Assembly: GCA_028825345.1 (NCBI GenBank)
Contig: JAPKAJ010000029.1
Location: 1-14,262, forward strand
DNA length: 14,262 nt
Origin: Arenicellales bacterium
GTDB lineage: Bacteria > Pseudomonadota > Gammaproteobacteria > Arenicellales > UBA868
Reading direction: 5' to 3'
Position numbers and translations under genes: made by a program
Shown here: one piece after another, positions 1 through 7,790 of the stretch
How the letters are laid out: every line of letters starts with the position of its first letter
How positions within the stretch are numbered: the stretch's first letter is position 1
Notes under the pieces: generated by a model
Told to the model about the DNA's origin: nothing
Seen by the model: the letters and a program-made list of their open reading frames with translations, nothing else
The model's database searches: none

Positions 1-2
1 CG

Positions 3-173
3 GTTGCTCTGGTCACGATGGTCGTTGATCAGATCTTAAAGTCGCCTTTTACTGCATTAAAGCTTTTCATTACAGTAGTTGGCACTCTTTCAGTACGCGC
101 CTATCTGGGCCTGCACAGCCGATTGCTACCGGGTGTTTTGGCAGTTGGCGCTACACTGGCTTCAGGCAGATAA
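3..173 (+). CDS. Possible C-terminal end of an unidentified (membrane?) protein, cut by the window start
   Basis: Frame 3 is open from the window edge for 56 codons to a TAA at 171-173. The peptide is rich in Val, Leu, Ala and Gly, with two hydrophobic stretches (around LFITVVGTLSV and LLPGVLAVGATLA) separated by a basic segment, as in the end of a membrane protein. It would converge on the 8-oxoguanine deaminase gene and overlap its last 12 bases tail to tail. I do not recognise the family. An open run of this length can occur by chance, and its third-base GC looks lower than that of the neighbouring genes, so the call is tentative. On the minus strand this stretch shows only short frames broken by stops and no clear terminator. 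Confidence 0.3.
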   Translation, partial: VALVTMVVDQILKSPFTALKLFITVVGTLSVRAYLGLHSRLLPGVLAVGATLASGR

Positions 174-1517
174 GCCCGCCCGGGTACGCAGCACCTGGGC
201 AGCATTGCTGTGCCGGCGGATGAGGTCAGCCTCATCAATATGGGATGCCCGTGCGTCGATTACTTTCCACTCACCGCCGATCATGACCCGGTCGGCACGG
301 CTGGCACCACACAGCACCAGCGCCGCCAGCGGATCGTGATAACCGCTGTGGCGAAGCTCATCCAGTTTAAAAAGCGCAAGATCAGCCTGTTTGCCCGCTT
401 CCAGAGTGCCAATATCATCACGGCCCAGGCATTTTGCACCGCCTTGGGTGGCAAGGCGTAGCGCATCGATGTGATCAAAGGCGCCTGCTCCCTCACGCAG
501 GCGTTGCAGCATAAGTGCAGCGCGTACTTCTTCAATGGCGTTGGATGCGTCGTTAGATGCCGAGCCATCAACCCCAAGACCCACCGGGCTGCCGGCGTTC
601 TCCAGTGCGCAGGCCGGGCACAAACCCGAGGCCAGCGTCATGTTGGAATGCGGGCAATGGGTGACAGCGGTACCGGCCTGGCCCAGGCGCCTGATCTCGT
701 CATCGGTAAAGTGAATGCCGTGTGCCAGCCAGGTGTGGCTTCCCAGCCAGCCGCATTCTTCAAGGTAATCCAGGGGGCGCATGCCAAGGCGCGCCAGGCA
801 GTAGTCGTTTTCGTCACGTGTCTCGCCCAGGTGCGTGTGCAGGCGCACTCCCAGTCTAGATGCCAGGGCAGCGCTCTCGCGCATCAGAGGATCACTGACA
901 GAAAACGGCGAGCAGGGCGCCAGCGCTACCTGCACCATGGCCCCGGGGTCGCTTTGATGGTAGGCATTCACGACGCGCTCGCAGTCGGCGAGGATGGTTT
1001 GTGCATCCTGCACCACCGAGTCCGGCGGCAGCCCGCCATCTTTTTGTGACAGATCCATCGAGCCACGGGTCAGTGTCACGCGCATGCCGATGTGCGAGGC
1101 AACCCCAACCTGTATATCCAGCGCCTGTTCCAGGCCGGGGGGGTAAAGATAATGGTGATCCGACGTTGTGGTGCAGCCCGAGAGCAGTAACTCGGCCAGC
1201 GCCAGTTCTGTTGCAACAGCCAGCAGCTCGGGGTCGAGCCCTGCCCACACCGGGTAGAGGGCTTTGAGCCAGTCGAAAAGCTCTTTGCCAAGCGCTGGCG
1301 CAAGCGCTCGTGTCAGAGTCTGGTAGAAGTGATGGTGGGTATTGATCAGACCCGGCAGAACGACGTGATCGGATGCATCGAAGATCGCATCGACCGGCTG
1401 TAACGGTTTTTGTCCGGTTGCAACCAGTTCTGCAATCCGGCGGCCTTCGATAACCACTCCGCGCGTGGCGTCCTGGGCGAAGATCGCCAGCGGATCTTGA
1501 ATCCACAGCCTAGACAT
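162..1517 (-). CDS. 8-oxoguanine deaminase (amidohydrolase superfamily)
   Basis: A 451-residue metal-dependent hydrolase of the amidohydrolase superfamily, predicted to deaminate 8-oxoguanine to urate plus ammonia in the cytoplasm. The metal-site motifs are all visible: HxH after INT (H61, H63), HTHLGET (H229, E232), LAHGIHF (H266, H269) and GVDGSASND (D317). The segments VLPGLINTHHHFYQTLTRA, LAELLLSGCTT and GKQADLALFKLDELR closely resemble, from memory, the characterised Pseudomonas aeruginosa enzyme PA0142. The same family is often mis-annotated as hydroxyatrazine or chlorohydrolase. The start is set by similarity (xRLWIQDPLAIF). Upstream there is no good Shine-Dalgarno, and an intrinsic terminator lies only about 30 bases before the start codon, so its expression route is unclear. 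Context in a guanine/xanthine/urate pathway supports the substrate call. Confidence 0.88.
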   Translation of the reverse strand: MSRLWIQDPLAIFAQDATRGVVIEGRRIAELVATGQKPLQPVDAIFDASDHVVLPGLINTHHHFYQTLTRALAPALGKELFDWLKALYPVWAGLDPELLAVATELALAELLLSGCTTTSDHHYLYPPGLEQALDIQVGVASHIGMRVTLTRGSMDLSQKDGGLPPDSVVQDAQTILADCERVVNAYHQSDPGAMVQVALAPCSPFSVSDPLMRESAALASRLGVRLHTHLGETRDENDYCLARLGMRPLDYLEECGWLGSHTWLAHGIHFTDDEIRRLGQAGTAVTHCPHSNMTLASGLCPACALENAGSPVGLGVDGSASNDASNAIEEVRAALMLQRLREGAGAFDHIDALRLATQGGAKCLGRDDIGTLEAGKQADLALFKLDELRHSGYHDPLAALVLCGASRADRVMIGGEWKVIDARASHIDEADLIRRHSNAAQVLRTRAGLSA

Positions 1518-1545
1518 AATAACTATGCCAAAGGTTCATTCCAGA

Positions 1546-1575
1546 ATAAAAAACCCGCTCCCGTAGGAGCGGGTT
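1546..1575 (-). terminator. Rho-independent terminator after the ABC-importer operon
   Basis: A perfect 10-bp inverted repeat (AACCCGCTCC at 1552-1561, GGAGCGGGTT at 1566-1575) with a 4-base loop is followed, reading the minus strand, by a run of six T (1548-1553) and ATT. It begins 27 bases after the stop of the BMP gene and is the expected end of the long minus-strand transcript. The 8-oxoguanine deaminase gene lies immediately beyond it. The GTAGGAGCGGG core is also reminiscent of Pseudomonas REP elements, but the T-run on the minus strand favours a terminator. Confidence 0.85.
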
Positions 1576-1602
1576 GTCGTTTAAACAACAATGGCAGTTC
1601 TG

Positions 1603-2682
1603 CTATTCGGGCAACTTATCGTCAACACCCTGAACGTAGAAATTCATAGTCGCCAGCATCGGGAAGTCGGCAGCCACTTCACCCTCTGGGACCACAAGTT
1701 CGCCAGCCTGGTTGTAGATCGGGCCGGTAAACGGATGAAATGCACCAGTGCGGATTGACTCTGCGGTTTCACGCGCCATCATGGCGATGGCACTTGGCAT
1801 ATTGGTATACGGTGCCATGCCGACCATCCCTGGACCCATTCCATCCCAGGTATCCCCTGGGCTCCACGTGCCCATTAATACATCAACTGTTCGTTTGACG
1901 TAATACGGTCCCCAGTCATCGAGAATGGCGGTTAACTGTGTATCCGGGGCAAACTGAATCATGTCGGAGGCTTGTCCGAAAGCATGAATCCCCCGGTCTG
2001 CCGCTGCCTGAAGCGCCGCAGTACTGTCGGTATGCTGGGTAATGATATCCGCACCCTGATCCATCAGCACTTTGGCCGCGTCGGCTTCTTTGGGTGGATC
2101 AAACCAGCTATAAACCCAAACGACTTTTACCTTCATGTCCGGATTGATCGATTGCGCACCCAGCATGAATGCGTTGATCCCGCGCACGACTTCGGGAATC
2201 GGGAACGATGCGATATAGCCGATGATGCCGCTCTTGGATATCTTGGCAGCAATCTGGCCTTGCACATAACGGCCTTCATAGAAACGCGCTGAGTAGGTCG
2301 CAACGTTGTCGGCTTGTTTGTAGCCCGTCGCATGCTCAAATTTAACGTCCGGGAATCGTTTGGCAACCTTGAGTGTTGGCTCCATATAGCCAAAGGAAGT
2401 GGTAAAGATCAGCTTGTGGCCGGTTTCAGCCAGCTTGGCGATCGCACGCTCGGCATCCGGTCCTTCTGGTACGCCTTCAACGTAGGTTGTTTCCACATGG
2501 TCACCGAGCATATTGTCGATCATCAGGCGGGCTTGATCATGGGCATAGGTCCAGCCATGATCCCCTGGTGGGCCAATATAGATAAACCCAACTTTCAACT
2601 TATCTGCCGATGCGCTGTAGACCACACCGAAGCTCAAAAGTGCAGCCAGCAACACCGAGGCCAGTTTGGCAAAATACTTCAT
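1603..2682 (-). CDS. BMP-family ABC transporter substrate-binding protein (purine/nucleoside type)
   Basis: A 359-residue periplasmic binding protein of the BMP (basic membrane protein / PnrA / Med) family, whose characterised members bind purine nucleosides. The N-terminus MKYFAKLASVLLAALLSFGV followed by VYSASA-DKLKVGF is a Sec signal peptide with an AxA-type cleavage site near residue 26. It has no lipobox cysteine, so the protein should be soluble in the periplasm and not a lipoprotein. The mature start VGFIYIGPPGDHGWTYAHDQ is typical of the family. The ATG at 2682 is chosen over an upstream in-frame ATG at 2721 because GGAGG lies 10 bases before it and the signal peptide begins there. 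It is the last gene before the terminator and follows the ATPase and two permeases. The ligand cannot be read from sequence; guanine, xanthine, hypoxanthine, 8-oxoguanine or their nucleosides are the contextual candidates. Confidence 0.87.
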   Translation of the reverse strand: MKYFAKLASVLLAALLSFGVVYSASADKLKVGFIYIGPPGDHGWTYAHDQARLMIDNMLGDHVETTYVEGVPEGPDAERAIAKLAETGHKLIFTTSFGYMEPTLKVAKRFPDVKFEHATGYKQADNVATYSARFYEGRYVQGQIAAKISKSGIIGYIASFPIPEVVRGINAFMLGAQSINPDMKVKVVWVYSWFDPPKEADAAKVLMDQGADIITQHTDSTAALQAAADRGIHAFGQASDMIQFAPDTQLTAILDDWGPYYVKRTVDVLMGTWSPGDTWDGMGPGMVGMAPYTNMPSAIAMMARETAESIRTGAFHPFTGPIYNQAGELVVPEGEVAADFPMLATMNFYVQGVDDKLPE

Positions 2683-2692
2683 TTTCTTATTT

Positions 2693-2697
2693 CCTCC
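2693..2697 (-). promoter_or_regulatory. Ribosome binding site of the BMP gene
   Basis: On the minus strand GGAGG is followed by AAATAAGAAA and ATG. This is one of the two strongest Shine-Dalgarno sequences in the minus operon, the other being before uraH. It decides the start at 2682 against the ATG at 2721, and fits the usual need for more binding protein than permease. Confidence 0.75.
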
Positions 2698-2730
2698 ATC
2701 TATGGTGAGTTTCAACAACACAAGTTCTTT

Positions 2731-3654
2731 TTATCGCTCGGCGCGAAAGGGTTTGCCCAGACAGGCCGGCGCATTGAGGCGAATCCTGATCGCGTCTCTG
2801 GAAATCAAGACTAATACAACTATCGTCGCAATGTAAGGGAGCATCGACATAAAAGCGCCCGGAATCCCAAGACCGGCCGCCTGGGCGTTTAACTGCAATA
2901 TGGTGATGCCGCCAAAAAGGATAGCACCCAGGAGCACCCGTGAGGGCCGCCAACTGGCAAAAACCACTAGTGCCAGGGCGATCCAGCCCCGACCGGCGGT
3001 CATATTCTCGGCCCACAGTGGGGTGTAGACCAGTGACAGGTAAGCTCCACCCAGGCCTGCCATCGCCCCGCCGAAGGCGACCGCTGCGTAGCGAATGGCA
3101 ATGACCGGATAGCCGATCGCATGGGCCGAAACATCAGAGTCGCCCACCGCACGCAGGATCATTCCCCAGCGGGTGTGTTTCAAAAACCAGCCACTCAGCG
3201 CGAGGATGATGATCGCGAGATACACCAGCGGGTCGTGGCCAAACAGCAATCGGCCGATGACGGGCAGATCGCTCAGGACCGGGATATGTATAGAGCGAAT
3301 CTGCTCAATCGTCTCGCCCACGTAATCCAGGCCCACCAGAGCCGACAGCCCGGTACCGAAGATGGTCAGGGCAAGTCCGGTGGCAACCTGGTTTGAAAGT
3401 AAGGTGAGGGTCAGCACTGCAAAAATCAGCGCGGCGACAAGACCGCATAGGCTTCCTGCCAGCAGGCCTGCCAGTGGCTGGCCAGTAAGCGTCACCGCGG
3501 CAAAGCCGAACACGGCGCCGATCAGCATCATGCCCTCGACTCCCAGATTCAGCACGCCGGATTTTTCGCAGACCAGCTCTCCGGTGGCGGCAAAGACCAG
3601 CGGTGTCGCTGCCGTCATCATCGTCATCATTGAAGCGATCAGCAGTTCGCTCAC
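2731..3654 (-). CDS. ABC transporter permease, inner-membrane subunit 2 (BMP/nucleoside importer)
   Basis: A 307-residue polytopic membrane protein of the BPD_transp_2 family (related to RbsC, and to YufQ/NupQ and RnsD of nucleoside importers). The signature SGVLNLGVEGMML at residues 32-44 and the cytoplasmic coupling segment TRWGMILRAVGDS around 161-173 are characteristic. Several hydrophobic segments of about 20 residues fit roughly eight to ten membrane spans. The start is GTG, overlapping the TGA of the preceding permease gene as GTGA, which implies translational coupling. It pairs with the 357-residue permease to form the heterodimeric channel. Confidence 0.87.
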   Translation of the reverse strand: MSELLIASMMTMMTAATPLVFAATGELVCEKSGVLNLGVEGMMLIGAVFGFAAVTLTGQPLAGLLAGSLCGLVAALIFAVLTLTLLSNQVATGLALTIFGTGLSALVGLDYVGETIEQIRSIHIPVLSDLPVIGRLLFGHDPLVYLAIIILALSGWFLKHTRWGMILRAVGDSDVSAHAIGYPVIAIRYAAVAFGGAMAGLGGAYLSLVYTPLWAENMTAGRGWIALALVVFASWRPSRVLLGAILFGGITILQLNAQAAGLGIPGAFMSMLPYIATIVVLVLISRDAIRIRLNAPACLGKPFRAER

Positions 3655-4724
3655 GTGGCAGACACCTTATTGCCGATACGGGTCAGCCGGTAACGGGTCA
3701 GCAGGTCGAAGGCCAGCAGATAGAACAGAATGATGCCCTGGAAAAGGCCCGTGACTGCTTTGGGCAGGCCCGCCGAGATCTGCGCACCTTCGCCACCAAT
3801 ATAGGTAACAGCAATTGCGGTTCCGGCGAGTGCCACACCCACCGGGTGCAGCCGGCCCAGAAATGCCACGATGATGGCAGTAAAGCCATAACCCGGGGAG
3901 ATCTTTGGCATCAACTGGCCGATTGTCGAGGCGGCCTCCATGATGCCGGCAAGCCCTGCAAGACCCCCACCGATGAGCAGGGTCGCCCAGATCATCCGCG
4001 GGTTGTTGATACCGGCATGGCGAGCGGCCAGCGGCGCTGAGCCAAATACCCGCACCTTAAAACCAAAACGGCTCTTGGTCAGTACGAACCACGCCAGCAG
4101 CGGTACCAACAGCGCGATCAGTGTGCCCAGATGTACCCGGTAGCCGGGAAACAGCATAGGGAGCAGGGCCGCATCGGGGAACATCCGGGTGCCGGGAAAG
4201 CCCCAGCCCTGGGGATTGCGCCAGGGGCCCTGTACCAGGTGTACCAGCAGTAATTCGGCGACATACACCAGCATCAGCGAGACCAGGATTTCGTTGGCGT
4301 TGAACCGGGTTTTCAACAGTGCCGGTATTGCGGCCCAGGCCATGCCGCCGAGCACGCCTAGCACCAGCATGGCCGGCAGTATCAGTAGATTGGTGCTGTC
4401 GTAGAAGACCACTGCCGGCGCGCTGCCCAGCAATGCTCCGGCAATAAACTGACCCTCGGCACCAATATTCCAGATTCCGGCACGAAAGCCCACCGATAAC
4501 CCGATGCCAATCAGGATCAAGGGCCCCGCTTTGACCGCGACTTCGGACAGCCCAGACCAGGAGGTCAGCGGCTCAATAAAGTAGATATAGAGCGCGATGC
4601 CTGGCGCTTTGCCCATGGCAAGAAAGATCGCGGCACCGGTCAGTCCGGTTAACGCCATGGCCAGCAGCGGCGACAGCCAGGCGGCTGACGCAGACTGGGT
4701 CGCCCGGGCCTCAAGCGCCAGCAT
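3651..4724 (-). CDS. ABC transporter permease, inner-membrane subunit 1 (BMP/nucleoside importer)
   Basis: A 357-residue BPD_transp_2 family permease (similar in type to YufP/NupP and RnsC). A short cytoplasmic N-terminus is followed by a first membrane span at about 15-37, the family signature NIGAEGQ at 86-92, the FNANEILVSLML segment at 141-152, and a coupling loop around GSAPLAARHAGIN at 228-240. It overlaps the end of the ATPase gene by 14 bases in a different frame and shows no Shine-Dalgarno of its own, so it probably relies on ribosomes terminating on the ATPase gene. With the 307-residue permease, the ATPase and the BMP protein it forms a complete importer. Confidence 0.87.
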   Translation of the reverse strand: MLALEARATQSASAAWLSPLLAMALTGLTGAAIFLAMGKAPGIALYIYFIEPLTSWSGLSEVAVKAGPLILIGIGLSVGFRAGIWNIGAEGQFIAGALLGSAPAVVFYDSTNLLILPAMLVLGVLGGMAWAAIPALLKTRFNANEILVSLMLVYVAELLLVHLVQGPWRNPQGWGFPGTRMFPDAALLPMLFPGYRVHLGTLIALLVPLLAWFVLTKSRFGFKVRVFGSAPLAARHAGINNPRMIWATLLIGGGLAGLAGIMEAASTIGQLMPKISPGYGFTAIIVAFLGRLHPVGVALAGTAIAVTYIGGEGAQISAGLPKAVTGLFQGIILFYLLAFDLLTRYRLTRIGNKVSAT

Positions 4725-6246
4725 GGGAGAGTGATTCCATACGGTCGCGGCTGGCGCCCATCAGCAGGCCAACTTCCTGGGTGGTGATATCAGATGCCAA
4801 CTGCGGTTCAGACAGGGTTCCCTGCGAGATGACCGCGATGCGGTCACAAAGCGCAAATATCTCGTCCAGATCCTGCGAGATGATCAGCGCCCCGGCGCCG
4901 GCACTGACCAGGCGCTGAATCTGTTCGTGGATTGCTGCCGCCGCACCGGCGTCGACCCCCCAGGTAGGCTGGGAAACCACCAGCAGTTGCGGTTGCTGCA
5001 GAATCTCGCGGCCGACGATAAATTTCTGCAAGTTGCCCCCGGAAAGGCTGTTGGCGAGTGCCGCAGTGCCTGCCGCCTTAACGTCAAAACGCTGCAGAAT
5101 CTCTTGAGCATAGTGCTCGACCTCGGCCCAGTTCACCAGGCCATAGGAGACAAAGCCCAACCGATCGGCCGAGGTGAGAAAACTGTTCTGCACCAGGTTA
5201 AGGTCAGAGACCGCCGCCTGACCGATACGCTCCTCAGGCACAAATACGGCGCCGAGTTGTCGGCGGGCTACCGGTGTCAGTGCGCCGGCTTCGGTATCGA
5301 GCATGCGAATCGAGCCACTGCGCGGCGGGCCGGTTTCTCCCGACAGCGCGTTCATGAGTTCTATCTGGCCGTTACCGGCTATACCGGCAATAGCCAGAAT
5401 CTCGCCGGCGCGTACCGAAAAGCTGACGCTGTCGATGTTGGTGCCGCGCGACTGGTCGGAGCGAACCGAAAGGTCGGTTACCTGCAGACGTACCTCAGAT
5501 GACGACGGGGTCGTGTGCCGCGGCGCGGATTCCACCCGCCGGCCGATCATTTTCTCGGCCATCGAATGCGCAGTTTCATTGGCCGGTATGCACTCATCAA
5601 CCCGCTGTCCGCCGCGCAATATGGTGGCGCGGTCACACAGGGTGCGGACCTCTTCAAGCTTGTGGCTGATATAAAGGATCGAGCGGCCTTCGCCGGCAAG
5701 GGTGCGCAAGGTCGCAAACAGGGTTTCGGTTTCCTGCGGCGTAAGCACGGAGGTCGGTTCGTCAAGAATCAGCAAACTGGGGTTTTGCAGCAGACAGCGC
5801 ACGATCTCGATACGCTGGCGCTCACCCATGGAAAGATCGTAGACGTGTCGGTCGGGGTGTAGAGTTAAGCCGTAATCATTCGCGGTCTGCTCCAGGCGCG
5901 CCCGCAGTTCGTTGAGATCCTGGCTCGGCAGTGCCAACGCCACGTTTTCCAGTGTGGTCATGGATACGAAAAGTGAGAAGTGCTGGAACACCATGCCAAT
6001 GCCCAACTCCCGGGCCCCGGCGGGGTGCGGTATCTGAACTGGGTTACCGTGCCAGCGAATTTGCCCCTGATCCGGGCGCAGTACACCGTAGATGATCTTT
6101 ACCAGGGTGCTTTTACCGGCACCGTTTTCTCCCAGCAGGGCGTGGATCTCACCCGGGGCGATATCGAGGCTGATATTGTCGTTGGCAAGACAACCCGGGA
6201 ACTCTTTGCGGATGCCCTGCAGTTGCAATAGTGGGGGTGTGGTCAC
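4711..6246 (-). CDS. ABC transporter ATP-binding protein with two nucleotide-binding domains (BMP/nucleoside importer)
   Basis: A 511-residue tandem ATPase of the RbsA/YufO type. Domain 1 is complete: Walker A GENGAGKST (39-47), Q-loop VFQ (86-88), signature LSMGERQR (138-145), Walker B LLILDEPTS (158-166) and switch His195. Domain 2 is degenerate: the P-loop position reads GIAGNGQIEL (288-297) without GKS/T, Walker B reads LLVVSQPTWGVD without the catalytic Glu, and the switch His is Gln (ISQDL, 456-460). The signature LSGGNLQK (401-408) is kept. A degenerate second site is usual in this family. The start is GTG at 6246 with a weak AAAGAGAA ahead. A 39-base gap separates it from guaD. Confidence 0.9.
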   Translation of the reverse strand: MTTPPLLQLQGIRKEFPGCLANDNISLDIAPGEIHALLGENGAGKSTLVKIIYGVLRPDQGQIRWHGNPVQIPHPAGARELGIGMVFQHFSLFVSMTTLENVALALPSQDLNELRARLEQTANDYGLTLHPDRHVYDLSMGERQRIEIVRCLLQNPSLLILDEPTSVLTPQETETLFATLRTLAGEGRSILYISHKLEEVRTLCDRATILRGGQRVDECIPANETAHSMAEKMIGRRVESAPRHTTPSSSEVRLQVTDLSVRSDQSRGTNIDSVSFSVRAGEILAIAGIAGNGQIELMNALSGETGPPRSGSIRMLDTEAGALTPVARRQLGAVFVPEERIGQAAVSDLNLVQNSFLTSADRLGFVSYGLVNWAEVEHYAQEILQRFDVKAAGTAALANSLSGGNLQKFIVGREILQQPQLLVVSQPTWGVDAGAAAAIHEQIQRLVSAGAGALIISQDLDEIFALCDRIAVISQGTLSEPQLASDITTQEVGLLMGASRDRMESLSHAGA

Positions 6247-6285
6247 TGCGGGTTTCTCTTTTTGTCCAATAGTATCGACCGAGAC

Positions 6286-6774
6286 TCAGTAGGGAATCTT
6301 ATCTTCTTTTTCGGTCCATTCACGCATTAACTGAGCTGCTTTGTCGTTGGGTTGTTGTATCAGCGGCAGCTGTCGCTGGTGTAGGGGAAGAGAGATCTCC
6401 TGGTACAGCGCTGCGTCGTCAAAGCCGATCTGGGCTGCATCATCCCGAGTGCTGGCGTAATAGATAGTGTCAATACGCGCCCACCAGATGGCAGCAAGGC
6501 ACATCGGGCAGGGCTCACAGGTGGTGTAGATCACTGATCCGGCAAGCGAGAAGGTGCTGCGTTGGCGACAGGCATCGCGGATCGCGCTGATCTCCGCGTG
6601 TGCGGTTGGATCGTTGCCTGAGGTCACCTGGTTCCAGCCGCGCCCGATGACAATGCCTTGGTGCACGATGATTGCACCAAATGGCCCCCCGGCCCCGGCG
6701 TGCATATGCCCACTGGCAAGGTTGACCGCAAGATCCATAAAAGTGCTATGGCTGGCTGGGTCGGGTTTAGTCAT
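6286..6774 (-). CDS. guaD: Guanine deaminase (cytidine-deaminase fold)
   Basis: A 162-residue enzyme predicted to hydrolyse guanine to xanthine and ammonia. It is of the small CDA-fold type known from Bacillus subtilis GuaD, not the larger amidohydrolase type. Zinc and catalytic residues are visible: HAE (H59, E61) and PCPMC (C89, C92). Further resemblance to the Bacillus enzyme includes NDPTAHAE, YTTCEPCPMCLAAIWWAR and the GFDDAALYQEI segment after the core. A tRNA adenosine deaminase or general nucleoside deaminase shares the core motifs, but length, C-terminal pattern and neighbours favour GuaD. The ATG overlaps the TGA of xdhC (ATGA), with a purine-rich AAGGGAAAGGG ahead. Its product feeds XdhAB directly. 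Confidence 0.88.
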   Translation of the reverse strand: MTKPDPASHSTFMDLAVNLASGHMHAGAGGPFGAIIVHQGIVIGRGWNQVTSGNDPTAHAEISAIRDACRQRSTFSLAGSVIYTTCEPCPMCLAAIWWARIDTIYYASTRDDAAQIGFDDAALYQEISLPLHQRQLPLIQQPNDKAAQLMREWTEKEDKIPY

Positions 6775-7790
6775 GACGCGGCCCTTTCCCTTTGAACCTC
6801 GGCTTGTTGCAGCGTGATGCCGGGTTCCCCGGTGGCGATGCGACAGGCTTTTAGAATCTCAGGCAGTACGCCCAAGGCGATCACACCCGGTTCTTTGCCT
6901 GCTGCGGCGCCCGTTCCGATGGGGCTGGTAAGTTGCGCGATCTGGGTATCTGTCAGGCCGTCTTTTTTAAGATCCTTGCGAAAACGCCTCGCTTTGGCCT
7001 GGCTACCGATCAGGCCGGTGTAGCGCAGCGCAGTGTTTGCGAGCAGGATGCGGCACAGCTCGTAATCCAGAGCGTGGCTGTGGGTCATGACCAGCGCTGC
7101 ATCATGATGCCTCAGGTCCTGCGCGATCGGCAGCAGGCCATGCGGTGTGTGAACATTAATATTGGGCGAGGCGGGTACCTGCGCACACTGATCCTTGCGG
7201 CTGTCAAAAATGGATAGCCGAAGCGGTAGCTGACTGGCCATCGTACACAAGGCGCGGCCCACGTGACCCGCACCAAACAGCGCCAGCGCCGGGCGGTGAT
7301 CGGCAAGTGATAAGGCAAACACGGCGTGACTATTGGCCGTTGCTGGTTCGTTGTGATCGATCACCGATGGCGGTGTACCAGTGTGTGTCTTATTGAAGAG
7401 CACACTTGCCCGGTTGTTGGTGCGTTGTTTGGTGCGGGCCTTTTGCAGCCAGAGGCTGGCACTGGCATCGATCGGTTGCAGCATAACTTCCAAAGCGCCA
7501 CCGCAGCACTGGCGCATGTCTGGTCCAAGCACGCAATGAACAAACGATCGCGTCCAGTCGCCGTTGCCCGCCAGCATTGCCTGGCCCGCCTCTATGATGG
7601 TACGTTCGAGTTCGCCGCCGCCGACACTGCCCAGAGGCTGCGTCTGGCCGATCAGAATCCAGCTTCCGGTTTCGCGTGGGGTAGAGCCGCGCTCACCGCA
7701 GATGATGGCGAGCACTGCCGGTCTTGCCTTTGCCACGGTATCAAGCGCGGCACTGATCCAGTCGCACGGACCCGGTGCGCCCAAGATCAT
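6771..7790 (-). CDS. xdhC: Xanthine dehydrogenase accessory protein XdhC
   Basis: A 339-residue member of the XdhC/CoxI family, which binds molybdenum cofactor, promotes its sulfuration and inserts it into XdhB. It is not a subunit of the mature enzyme. The N-terminal XdhC_CoxI domain carries GERGSTPRETGSWILI (about 32-47), SVGGGELE and the QCCGG motif (94-98). A low-complexity linker of about 40 residues (115-155) follows, then a Rossmann-type domain with LFGAGHVGRA (171-180), TGLIGSQAKARRF (258-270) and a PIG...G...P segment near 290-302. The ATG overlaps the xdhB stop by four bases (ATGA), as does its own stop with the guaD start. Placement directly after xdhAB is the usual one. Confidence 0.92.
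   Translation of the reverse strand: MILGAPGPCDWISAALDTVAKARPAVLAIICGERGSTPRETGSWILIGQTQPLGSVGGGELERTIIEAGQAMLAGNGDWTRSFVHCVLGPDMRQCCGGALEVMLQPIDASASLWLQKARTKQRTNNRASVLFNKTHTGTPPSVIDHNEPATANSHAVFALSLADHRPALALFGAGHVGRALCTMASQLPLRLSIFDSRKDQCAQVPASPNINVHTPHGLLPIAQDLRHHDAALVMTHSHALDYELCRILLANTALRYTGLIGSQAKARRFRKDLKKDGLTDTQIAQLTSPIGTGAAAGKEPGVIALGVLPEILKACRIATGEPGITLQQAEVQRERAAS

Noticed and set aside
162..1517. Hydroxyatrazine or chlorohydrolase function for the amidohydrolase
   Set aside because: Such names are common mis-annotations in this family. The sequence resembles characterised 8-oxoguanine deaminase and the neighbours are all purine-catabolic.
1552..1589. REP element at the end of the importer operon
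   Set aside because: The GTAGGAGCGGG core resembles Pseudomonas REPs, but only one copy is seen and the T-run on the minus strand fits an intrinsic terminator better.
2683..2721. 13-residue N-terminal extension of the BMP protein from ATG 2721
   Set aside because: It would bury the Sec signal peptide, and a GGAGG ribosome site points to the ATG at 2682.
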